NCBI RefSeq assembly: GCF_016862635.1 | Contig: NZ_BONI01000007.1 | Location: 62,001-126,000, forward strand | Source: Catellatospora coxensis | GTDB lineage: Bacteria; Actinomycetota; Actinomycetes; Mycobacteriales; Micromonosporaceae | Length of the DNA stretch: 64,000 nt | Reading direction: 5' to 3' | Shown here: positions 28,653 through 34,765 of the stretch, piece after piece | Layout: the number at the start of each line of letters is the position of its first letter | Position numbering within the stretch: position 1 is the first letter of the stretch | Translations under genes and position numbers: made by a program | The notes under the pieces: model-generated | Database searches by the model: none | The model's input: the letters and a program-made list of their open reading frames with translations, nothing else | Told to the model about the DNA's origin: nothing

Positions 28653-29999
28653 GTGGCCGCAGACGAGTTCGCCACGGTGCGGACGCCCCGGGGAGCAGCC
28701 GAGCAGGACAGACCGGCGGCCGACGCGTCCCGGTTCCGGGTCGCGATGGGGCAGACCGGGGACAGCGTCTTCCGCTGTGAGCAGTTCCGGCCCCTCATCG
28801 TGTTCGGGCCGCAGCGCAGCGGCAAGACCACCGGCATCGTCGTGCCGGCCGTGCTGGAATGGGCGGGTCCCTGCCTGACCACCTCGGTGCGGCTCGATGT
28901 GATCGAGCAGACCATCGCGCATCGGTCCACGCTCGGGCGGACGTTCATCTTCGACCCCGGCGGGCTCATCGGCTCGGCGAGCGAGGCGCTGGCGCCGCAC
29001 AGCGTGGGCTGGAGCCCGCTGGACAACGTCAACACCTTCGGCGACGCCGTCCGCCGGGCCTACGGCCTGACCGAAGGCGCCGAGACCGGAGGCATGACGA
29101 ACGCGGCCTTCTGGAACGTCCAGGCGCGCAGCCTGCTCGCCCCGCTGCTGTTCGCGGCGGCCAACAGCCAGGGAACCATGGGTGACGTGCTCTCGTGGCT
29201 CGCCCTCACGGCCGGTGACCTGATCGACGAGATCCGCGGCAGGTGCCCCGAGCCCATCCTCGACGCGAACTCCGCCGACCCGACCGACTGGGGGCGCTGC
29301 CTGCGCCAGATCATCGGGTTCGAGGGCATGTACATGGAGACCTTCAGCATCGTCGAGGCGACCGCCCTCAACGCGCTGGCGGTGTTCAGCTTTCCCGAGG
29401 TCGAGCGCCGGTGCAGGGCGGGCGGGCTGCAGCTGGACACGTTCTTCGACGGCGGTGCGCACACGCTGTACATGTGCGCGCCGCCGCAGGACCAGCAGAA
29501 CTTCCTGCCGCTGTTCACCGCGCTGGTACGCGAGGTGCTGACCCTCGCCTACCAGCGCGCCCAGAACGCGACCGACGAGCACGCGCCCCTGATGCTGTGC
29601 CTGGACGAGGCCGGCAACATCGCCCGGCTGGACAACCTCGACACCATCGCCACCACCGCCGCGGGCAGCCGGATCCAGCTGGTCTCGGTCTTCCACGACA
29701 TGAGCCAGCTCCAGGCGTGTTACGGCCAGGACCGCAGCCGGCTCATCGTCAACAACCACTCCGGAAAGCTCTTCCTGCCGGGCAACAGCGATCCGCTGAC
29801 CAACGAGTTCCTGATGTCGCTGCTGCGCGACAGCGACGTCCGGCTGCTGCCGCACAAGGGCTGGAACTTCTCGGACCTGCGGCGGCTCGACGACGACCAG
29901 CTGCTCTGCGTGTACGGGAAGCTGCCCCCGATCATCCTGCGCCCCCGCCGGAGCTGGGAGCCGGACTCGTACCTGGCGAGGCTCAGCAATGTGGCGTAG
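28653..29999 (+). CDS. Soluble VirD4/TraG-like ATPase with a TraM-recognition-type domain
   Basis: A 448-residue ATPase starting at the GTG at 28653, preceded by GGAAGGA, 14 bases after the previous stop. Walker A is FGPQRSGKTT (51-60) and Walker B is LMLCLDEA (313-320). The stretch after it (GNIARLDNLDTIATTAAGSRIQLVSVFHDMSQL) matches the C-terminal motor part of type IV coupling proteins. Unlike VirD4 or TraG, it has no N-terminal membrane helices. No relaxase or type IV secretion gene lies nearby. It may pump or remodel DNA or protein in the cytosol. Its stop overlaps the next start by 11 bases. Confidence 0.82.
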   Translation: MAADEFATVRTPRGAAEQDRPAADASRFRVAMGQTGDSVFRCEQFRPLIVFGPQRSGKTTGIVVPAVLEWAGPCLTTSVRLDVIEQTIAHRSTLGRTFIFDPGGLIGSASEALAPHSVGWSPLDNVNTFGDAVRRAYGLTEGAETGGMTNAAFWNVQARSLLAPLLFAAANSQGTMGDVLSWLALTAGDLIDEIRGRCPEPILDANSADPTDWGRCLRQIIGFEGMYMETFSIVEATALNALAVFSFPEVERRCRAGGLQLDTFFDGGAHTLYMCAPPQDQQNFLPLFTALVREVLTLAYQRAQNATDEHAPLMLCLDEAGNIARLDNLDTIATTAAGSRIQLVSVFHDMSQLQACYGQDRSRLIVNNHSGKLFLPGNSDPLTNEFLMSLLRDSDVRLLPHKGWNFSDLRRLDDDQLLCVYGKLPPIILRPRRSWEPDSYLARLSNVA

Positions 30000-30834
30000 G
30001 CGTGCCCGGGCCCGGGACCGGATCGAGCAGCTCGAAGCGCGGGTGAGGTCCCTGGAGCTCGACGCGGAGCTGCACGACATGGCAGCGGCCGGGCTGCGGG
30101 ATCGGCTCGACCGCCTCGACGCCTACCTCCAGCCGGCGCCGGCCGACCAGCCGGTCGAGTTCGGCTCCGGCGTGCACGACATCACCGACTTCAACCCGGA
30201 TCTGGAGGTGCTGGGCCGGTTCGTCGACGAACTCGTCTCGGACATGGGGCTGCGCCAGCAGCTGCTGCACTGCTGGTATCGGCACCCGTCCGCCGTGCTC
30301 CTGCTGGAGGCCCTGCGCGAGCAGCAGGACGTGCGTGAGAGCAACTACGGCCGCTGGGTGTGGGACATGGAGGTGAACAAGGCCGAGCTGCGGACCGTCT
30401 TCCGCCGGTGCCGGGCCGGGCACGTCGAGGAGGTGAACTCGTGGCACGACGAGGCCTACCGCGAGGCGTACGCGCGCCACTCCGCGGCGCTCCGGGCCGC
30501 CGGACGGGAGCAGCTCGCGGCCACGATCGACTCGATCAGCCCGTTCGTCGAACACCTCGTCCTGCTGTTCGGCCTGCAGCACGACGTCCTGCACTGCTGG
30601 ATCAAGCACGCCCAGGTGATCTCCACGCTTCGCGCGCTGCGCAGCACCATGCGGATGCACAACCTCCAGGGCTGCGTCCACACGGTGCGGGAGTCCAGGC
30701 TCGACCTTCGCCTGGCGTTCCGCCGCTGCCGGGCCGGGCACATGGACGACCTCGCCGGCTGGCGCGAGAGCACCTACCGGGAGGACTTCGCCGGGTACGT
30801 GCGCGGGCTGCCGGCCGCTCAGGAGGAGGACTGA
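29989..30834 (+). CDS. Coiled-coil protein with two Cys/His repeats
   Basis: A 281-residue protein starting at the ATG at 29989, inside the end of the previous gene. Residues about 5-45 are a charged coiled coil (RIEQLEARVRSLELDAELHD). Two related domains follow, roughly 78-165 and 186-271. Each has LHCW-x2-H (93-99 and 201-207) and the near-identical FRRCRAGH (138-145 and 244-251), then W-x5-YRE. The conserved His and Cys residues could bind metal in each repeat. I know no family with this pattern. Its position as the last gene of the coupled module suggests an adaptor or nucleic-acid-binding subunit (inference). Confidence 0.7.
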   Translation: MWRRRARARDRIEQLEARVRSLELDAELHDMAAAGLRDRLDRLDAYLQPAPADQPVEFGSGVHDITDFNPDLEVLGRFVDELVSDMGLRQQLLHCWYRHPSAVLLLEALREQQDVRESNYGRWVWDMEVNKAELRTVFRRCRAGHVEEVNSWHDEAYREAYARHSAALRAAGREQLAATIDSISPFVEHLVLLFGLQHDVLHCWIKHAQVISTLRALRSTMRMHNLQGCVHTVRESRLDLRLAFRRCRAGHMDDLAGWRESTYREDFAGYVRGLPAAQEED

Positions 30835-31658
30835 TCCTGCCCGGCCCGGTCCCGGCCGCCGATGCTGAGGTAGCGCCGTTCCCGCACGGCGACGGGGTCG
30901 GAGTGGTCGAGGATGTCGGCGACGCGCGCCACGCCCTCCCGCGTGAGCGGAACGACCTCGGCGGACCAGACGTGCATGTCCTCGACGTCGCGGCCCAGGT
31001 CCCGCACCGAGACCTCGATCGTGCACGTCAGCGGCGGCCCGCTCGACCACTCGCCCGCCGGGCGCCGGTGGAGCCGGGAGAACTCGACCCGATCGCCGGG
31101 GATGAGCTGGCGGGACGTCACCCCGTCCGCGCCGTCGGGGTGGCTGAGCAGCACGGGCTCCTCGCCCCAGTTCACGACGCGCCAGGTGAGCTGGAGGATC
31201 AGCCGCCGGGCGCTGCCCTCGGCGAAGCGCGTGTTCGGCTGCACCTCCGACGAGATCCTGTCGTCGTACTGGAGCTGCGCCCCGACCAGCGTGACGCTCA
31301 CCCGCGGCGCGGACTGGTCGAGCCGCGCCTTGATCGACTCTTCGTACGACCTGACCGCGGTGGCGTACTCCTGTGTCCACGCCTTGCGCTGCTCCTGCGC
31401 CTCGGCGCGCAGGTAGGAGAGCTGGGCCTGGCCCGCGCTGAACACCGCCCAGGTGAAGATGACGAACGCGATGTTCGCCGCCGCCACGACCGCGTTGACG
31501 ATGTTGCCCGGCTGGGACTTCGGATCGACGTGCCAGGTCAGCACCAGGAGCACGAGTCCGGCCAGGGTGAGGGCGCCCAGCACGGTCGCGGCGACCGTGA
31601 CGAGCCGGCCCCGACGTCGGAAGTCATCCACACATGCAAGTATGAATGCATCACGCAC
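30819..31658 (-). CDS. Two-helix membrane protein, function unknown
   Basis: Up to 279 residues from the ATG at 31658; a GTG at 31631 (VDDFRRRGRLVTV) gives a more natural start just before the first helix. Two membrane helices lie at about 20-41 and 52-75. They are followed by a coiled, charged linker (RAEAQEQRKAWTQEYATAVRSYEES) and a cytoplasmic beta-rich domain (PRVSVTLVGAQLQY, then RLILQLTWRVVNWGEEPVLLSHP). No enzymatic motif is seen. Its end overlaps the end of the Cys/His repeat gene by 16 bases, tail to tail. It could be a membrane partner of that module or an unrelated gene. Confidence 0.65.
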   Translation of the reverse strand: MRDAFILACVDDFRRRGRLVTVAATVLGALTLAGLVLLVLTWHVDPKSQPGNIVNAVVAAANIAFVIFTWAVFSAGQAQLSYLRAEAQEQRKAWTQEYATAVRSYEESIKARLDQSAPRVSVTLVGAQLQYDDRISSEVQPNTRFAEGSARRLILQLTWRVVNWGEEPVLLSHPDGADGVTSRQLIPGDRVEFSRLHRRPAGEWSSGPPLTCTIEVSVRDLGRDVEDMHVWSAEVVPLTREGVARVADILDHSDPVAVRERRYLSIGGRDRAGQDQSSS

Positions 31659-31740
31659 CCCGGGTCACCTGGCTTCCGCACCGGGCGCCGGGCGCGGAAA
31701 GGCGCCCACCCGGGCCGTAGCCCCGGCAGGCGCCGTCCGT

Positions 31741-33270
31741 CTAGAAGGGCCAGGCGGCCGACTCGCCGGACTCGATGAGACCGATCATCGAGAACGCCGC
31801 GTCGGTGAGCCCGCCGAAGGTGTGCCGCCTCCCCGCGACAGGCGTGTGCCCGAGGCGGTGGCCCGCGAGGTTCCAGGTGTAGACGGGGACCGCGGCGGGC
31901 ACGGCGGCCGCCACGTCGGCGCTACCGTGCCAGTGGGCCTGCTCGTCGGTCAGGATCAGGACCCGGTCGTGGCCCGCGTAGTGCTTGCGGACCGCGTGCT
32001 CGGTCGAGGTGCCGCCGCCGAAGAACCAGCCACCCTCCTTGAACCGCTGTACGGCCTTGAGCACCGACTCGCCGGGCCGCAGGTCGAACAGCTTGGTGTC
32101 GTTCGAGAACGACACGACCGTCGCGGCGGCCGCGCGGGCCGCCAGGGCCAGGCCGAACATGGTCGCGGCGTCCCAGCAGCGCAGCGAACCGTCGCGGCTG
32201 AACGAGCTGTTCATCGAGCCCGAGGTGTCGATCAAGATCAGCGTGCGACCGCCGAGCCGGGGCACGTTGCCCAGCGCGAACTGCAGCGCCTGCTCCAGCG
32301 GGTACGCCCAGCGCAGGCTCGGCGCCGCGTTGTACGCCGACAGGAAGCGCATCGGCAGCACCCGCGACCGGTCCACCTCGTCCGGGTCGGACAGCTTCGC
32401 CGCCACCACGGCCGCGACCTCGTCGCCGACCCCGGCCTGGTCGAAGTTGCGCAGGTTGCGCAGCAGCGCGAGGTAGCCCATCGACGGGATCACCGCGGAC
32501 CACGCCGCCGCGTCCAGCGGCCCCTGCCGCCAGCCCGCCAGCGCCTCCCACGTCATCCCCGCCGCGGCCAGCGCCTGCGGGTCGAGCACCGCGGCCCGCT
32601 GCTCGACCGGCAGCGCCATCAGCTGCTCCCGGGCGCGCAGCACCCGCAGCGCCTCCGGGATCGGGTTGTCCCGCTGGTGGCGGCGGTCCAGCGCGTGCTG
32701 GAACAGCTCACCCTGGGCCGCGTCGCGCGGGCTCGGGTGGGTCAGCTCCAGCACGTCCGCGAAGCGCAGCGCACGGCCCTCCGAGTCGTACTTGAGCAGG
32801 CTGCGCTCGTGGTAGAGCCGCACTGCCGCGTCGGCGATGCCGCGCTTGACCGGCTTCGGCAGCGCCCGGCCGTGCACCGACAGCCAGTAGGCCAGGGCCT
32901 CCCCGGGCTCGTCGGCCCGCTGCAGCGCCGCGTCCACCACCGCGCGCGACCCGGGGATACCCGCCGCTACCTGCGCCTTCGCACCCTCCAGCGCGGCCAC
33001 CACCGAGGCGCTGCGCAGGTTGGCCCCGAGCCGCAGCCACGGCACGAACCGCGCGAACCATTCCGGGTCCGCCACGGCGACCTTCGCCACCAGCGCCCGG
33101 AACCGGGCGTCACGCTCGTCGGCAAGCTCGTAGAACGTCTGCTCGCCGACCATGTTGGACACGGCCAGCAGGAACAGCTCCAGCTTCGGCTCCCGGGCGA
33201 ACCCGGGCGCGCCCTCGGCGGTCACCCCGGCCGGGCGCTTGACCAGCGTCGACAGGTTGAACCTCGCCAT
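31741..33270 (-). CDS. rsr: Ro60/Rsr orthologue (TROVE plus vWA domain), Y RNA-binding protein
   Basis: A 509-residue protein from the ATG at 33270, preceded by GGAGGGG. Fourteen upstream codons to 33312 are probably untranslated. It has an all-helical TROVE repeat domain (about 1-330) with RFVPWLRLGANLRSASVVAALEGAKA and MTWEALAGWRQGP. A von Willebrand A-like domain follows, with the MIDAS DTSGSM (348-353), the Thr of GGGTSTEHAV and the Asp of LILTDEQAHW. Ro proteins are ring-shaped and bind Y RNAs on their outer face and misfolded RNA ends in the central hole. In bacteria they can tether PNPase. Four Y-RNA-like genes lie just upstream on the same strand. No rtcB or rtcA is present. Confidence 0.93.
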   Translation of the reverse strand: MARFNLSTLVKRPAGVTAEGAPGFAREPKLELFLLAVSNMVGEQTFYELADERDARFRALVAKVAVADPEWFARFVPWLRLGANLRSASVVAALEGAKAQVAAGIPGSRAVVDAALQRADEPGEALAYWLSVHGRALPKPVKRGIADAAVRLYHERSLLKYDSEGRALRFADVLELTHPSPRDAAQGELFQHALDRRHQRDNPIPEALRVLRAREQLMALPVEQRAAVLDPQALAAAGMTWEALAGWRQGPLDAAAWSAVIPSMGYLALLRNLRNFDQAGVGDEVAAVVAAKLSDPDEVDRSRVLPMRFLSAYNAAPSLRWAYPLEQALQFALGNVPRLGGRTLILIDTSGSMNSSFSRDGSLRCWDAATMFGLALAARAAAATVVSFSNDTKLFDLRPGESVLKAVQRFKEGGWFFGGGTSTEHAVRKHYAGHDRVLILTDEQAHWHGSADVAAAVPAAVPVYTWNLAGHRLGHTPVAGRRHTFGGLTDAAFSMIGLIESGESAAWPF

Positions 33271-33332
33271 GTTGTCCCCTCCCCCGGGGGTTTTCGGGCG
33301 CGCGAAACCCATCCGGGGGTACGGGAGGGAGA

Positions 33333-33428
33333 CGCGCCTCCCGAGATCGATGTGGCCACGGACCGAGATCGGCTTGCGCCGTCTTCAATACCAGTGAAGT
33401 AGCCGTGGCCTGCGCACCGGGAGGTGCG
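33333..33428 (-). ncRNA. Y RNA-like gene 1 (YR1), adjacent to the Ro gene
   Basis: About 96 nt, ending 62 bases before the Ro ATG on the same strand. The closing stem pairs 33418-33428 with 33333-33343 (11 pairs, one mismatch). Next comes the conserved asymmetric core shared by all four RNAs, 5' CCCGGTGCGC facing 3' TCGATCTCGGG. A perfect eight-pair inner stem follows (GGCCACGG with CCGTGGCC). The head carries two small hairpins: CTTCA/TGAAG with a seven-base loop, and CGGC-GCAA-GCCG with a GNRA loop. There is no tRNA-like module. A promoter sits at the right distance upstream. Confidence 0.75.
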
Positions 33429-33434
33429 GAGATC

Positions 33435-33464
33435 AATGTAGGCGCGGTTCGTCATGGCGGGCAA
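33435..33464 (-). promoter_or_regulatory. Promoter of Y RNA-like gene 1
   Basis: Minus-strand TTGCCC (33464-33459), an 18-base spacer, then TACATT (33440-33435). The predicted start falls about seven bases on, at the first paired base of the RNA. The element overlaps the possible early start of the divergent phosphopantetheinyl transferase gene. Confidence 0.6.
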
Positions 33465-33504
33465 AGGGTTTGTCGCCGTGCGCGTTCGTGCCATCGTGGT
33501 CGTC

Positions 33505-34083
33505 ATGTCGGGCATCCGGATCTGGCTGGCCCCCGCCGTGGACGCCACCGCCCTGGCCCGCCACGCCGCGGGCGAGATGCTCGGCATCGACCCCGCGCCG
33601 ATCGAGATCGGCCGCGAGCCGGCGGGCCGGCCCTATGTGGTCGGCGCTACCGGTATGCACCTGGCCATCAGCCACACCCGGGAGCTGTCAGCCGTGGCCG
33701 TCACCGGTCTCGGCCCGCTGGGCGTGGACGTCGAGCCGCTCCGCCCCCTGCCCGCGGCCGAGCTGGCCCGGCGCTGGTTCTCCGCGCCGGAAGCCGACTG
33801 GGTCGCCCGCCACCCGGACGACTTCCTGCTGCTGTGGACCGCGAAGGAGGCCGTCGGCAAGGCACTCGGCATCGGGCTGCGCGGCGACGGCCTGCGCCGT
33901 CCCATGCCGCTGCCCCCGGCCGCGACCCTGATCGCGACGATCCCAGGGTTGCCTTCGATGGCGGTCGCCGCATGGGCGCAGGATGGAATCGTGCTCGGCC
34001 TGGCCTGCGACTCCGCTGCGGCACTCGGCGCCTCGGTCACCGTCTCGGTCGCCGCTCCGCCTGCGCGGGCCGACAGCCGATGA
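33505..34083 (+). CDS. 4'-phosphopantetheinyl transferase superfamily protein (Sfp type)
   Basis: A 192-residue protein from the ATG at 33505. An ATG at 33454 is in frame but overlaps the Y RNA promoter and adds a non-conserved tail. Family motifs are present: GRPYVVGATGMHLAISHTREL, the Mg2+-binding GVDVE (73-77) and WTAKEAVGKALG (111-122). It would transfer phosphopantetheine from CoA to a carrier-protein serine. No polyketide or peptide synthetase is encoded in this window, so its partner lies elsewhere. The gene is isolated on the plus strand inside the Ro/Y RNA locus, facing Y RNA-like gene 2, whose 3' end is about 20 bases away. Confidence 0.88.
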   Translation: MSGIRIWLAPAVDATALARHAAGEMLGIDPAPIEIGREPAGRPYVVGATGMHLAISHTRELSAVAVTGLGPLGVDVEPLRPLPAAELARRWFSAPEADWVARHPDDFLLLWTAKEAVGKALGIGLRGDGLRRPMPLPPAATLIATIPGLPSMAVAAWAQDGIVLGLACDSAAALGASVTVSVAAPPARADSR

Positions 34084-34102
34084 CGTCCACCATGCAGAAA
34101 CG

Positions 34103-34268
34103 CGGCACGCCCGAGATCGAGTCGGTGACGGCGTGGTGGTCCCGTCGCCGGGACCTGGCGCTCTTGGCCGCTGAGCTACCGCCGTCCTGACGGACGGCGA
34201 GCGGGATTCGAACCCGCGACCTCCCCGTTATCAGCGGAGTAGCCGTAACCTGCGCACCGGGCGTGCCG
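34103..34268 (-). ncRNA. Y RNA-like gene 2 (YR2) with a tRNA-mimic module
   Basis: About 166 nt. The closing stem pairs 34258-34267 with 34104-34113 perfectly. The same core follows (CCCGGTGCGC / TCGATCTCGGG), then an inner stem GGTTACGGC with GCCGTCACC. The head reads as a circularly permuted tRNA. First comes an anticodon-arm-like hairpin with loop CTGATAA, as in tRNA-Ile(GAT), then a variable-loop-like AGGTC. A canonical T arm follows, GCGGG-TTCGAAT-CCCGC. The seven-pair acceptor stem is closed by a four-base loop where a tRNA has its ends, and a D arm GCTC...GAGC comes after it. An extra hairpin (GGTCCCG-GCGA-CGGGACC) follows the D arm. The real 5' and 3' ends are in the Ro-binding stem, so this is not a tRNA gene. 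Confidence 0.8.
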
Positions 34269-34274
34269 TGTTCC

Positions 34275-34405
34275 TCTCCCGAGATCGAGGTCGCGGCGGT
34301 GTAGCCATTGCTCTGCCGGCTGAGCTACCGGACCCGAAGGTCCAGGCGGGGCTCGAACCCGCGACCCATGGAGGAAGAAGTATCCGCTGCCTGCGCACCG
34401 GGAGA
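34275..34405 (-). ncRNA. Y RNA-like gene 3 (YR3), YrlA-type tRNA mimic
   Basis: About 131 nt, ending only six or so bases before YR2. The closing stem pairs 34399-34405 with 34275-34281, followed by the shared core. The head is a compact permuted tRNA. It runs CCAT (anticodon-stem 3' strand), GGGTC (variable loop) and T arm GCGGG-TTCGAGC-CCCGC. The acceptor stem CTGGACC/GGTCCGG is closed by a UUCG tetraloop, then TA, D arm GCTC-AGCCGGCA-GAGC, and AATGG pairing back to CCAT. This is the architecture described for bacterial YrlA RNAs, in which the Ro-binding stem takes the place of the anticodon arm. A promoter lies directly upstream. Confidence 0.85.
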
Positions 34406-34414
34406 CGTATGTCC

Positions 34415-34443
34415 AACCTAGATCCGCCCGCCCTCCGCGGCAA
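34415..34443 (-). promoter_or_regulatory. Promoter of Y RNA-like genes 3 and 2
   Basis: Minus-strand TTGCCG (34443-34438), a 17-base spacer, then TAGGTT (34420-34415). The predicted start is near 34408, two or three bases before the YR3 closing stem. No separate promoter fits between YR3 and YR2, so both are probably made as one transcript. Confidence 0.6.
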
Positions 34444-34479
34444 CGGATTTCCGGCTGGCGCACATGTGCAGTCGACCGC

Positions 34480-34519
34480 TCACCTCATCTTTGCTGTGCC
34501 AACAGCAAAGATGAGGTGA
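34480..34519. terminator. Long hairpin between Y RNA-like genes 4 and 3
   Basis: Perfect 18-base arms (34480-34497 and 34502-34519) close a GCCA loop. It lies about 20 bases past the 3' end of YR4 and before the YR3 promoter, so it probably ends the YR4 transcript. Its AT-rich inner stem resembles the palindromes at 11503 and 44379. Confidence 0.65.
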
Positions 34520-34539
34520 ACTCGCACAGACCGTGGTGC

Positions 34540-34672
34540 CGGCGCGGCCCGAGATCGAGGTGGCGACGGAGTCCCGTCTCCGGGAGCACTTCACAGGCCG
34601 CGCCGCGCTCAGCGAGAGCCCGGCCGAAGCGGCCTCCATGGTGTATCCGTCACCGGCGCACCGGGCGCGCCG
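34540..34672 (-). ncRNA. Y RNA-like gene 4 (YR4) with a different head
   Basis: About 133 nt. The closing stem pairs 34662-34672 with 34540-34551 with one bulged base. The core CCCGGTGCGC / TCGATCTCGGG is conserved. The inner stem is long (GGTGACGGA with TCCGTCGCC, one G-U pair). The head shows GGCCG-CTTC-GGCCG, a GCTC/GAGC hairpin and TCCCG-GAGA-CGGGA. There is no T-loop TTCGA, so it is not an evident tRNA mimic, although the GCTC/GAGC pair could be a D-arm relic. It has its own promoter (34681-34710) and a terminator. Confidence 0.7.
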
Positions 34673-34680
34673 CGGAGATC

Positions 34681-34710
34681 ATCGTATGATCCGCCAGGCC
34701 GGCCTTGCAA
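34681..34710 (-). promoter_or_regulatory. Promoter of Y RNA-like gene 4
   Basis: Minus-strand TTGCAA (34710-34705), an 18-base spacer, then TACGAT (34686-34681), followed by GATCTCCGC. The same GATCTCCGC follows the -10 of Y RNA-like gene 1, so the two promoters share more than the core hexamers. Confidence 0.6.
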
Positions 34711-34765
34711 CAGGTTTGGCCTCGCCGTGCCCGCTGCTACGAGACTTGCCGTCGAGGTAGGTCAC
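34700..34765 (-). pseudogene. Possible VapC toxin remnant
   Basis: A GTG at 34765 overlaps the vapB-like stop (GTGA), as in intact vapBC pairs, and reads VTYLDGKS. After a one-base frame change it continues as LVAAGTARP. This loosely resembles the VapC opening (T-Y-L-x-D-x-S-A). Nothing longer follows, because the Y RNA-like gene 4 promoter occupies the site. The call rests on a very short stretch. Confidence 0.25.

Noticed and set aside
26603-31658. A conjugative or integrative element, suggested by the VirD4-like ATPase
   Set aside because: No relaxase, VirB4, integrase, attachment repeats or replication gene is visible, and the ATPase lacks membrane helices.
31670-31740. A fifth Y RNA, suggested by CGCCCGGTGCGG downstream of the Ro gene
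   Set aside because: The matching 3' core TCGATCTCGGG is absent and no closing stem forms. The similarity is limited to a short GC-rich stretch.
34150-34370. Two tRNA genes on the minus strand, suggested by perfect T arms and D arms
   Set aside because: The T arm comes before the D arm, the acceptor stems are closed by four-base loops instead of ending in CCA, and the outer sequence forms the shared Ro-type stem. They are parts of Y RNA-like genes.
34176-34760. Small open reading frames on both strands across the Y RNA cluster
   Set aside because: They run through the RNA stems and T arms, lack ribosome sites and have no coherent family character. The RNA interpretation explains the sequence better.
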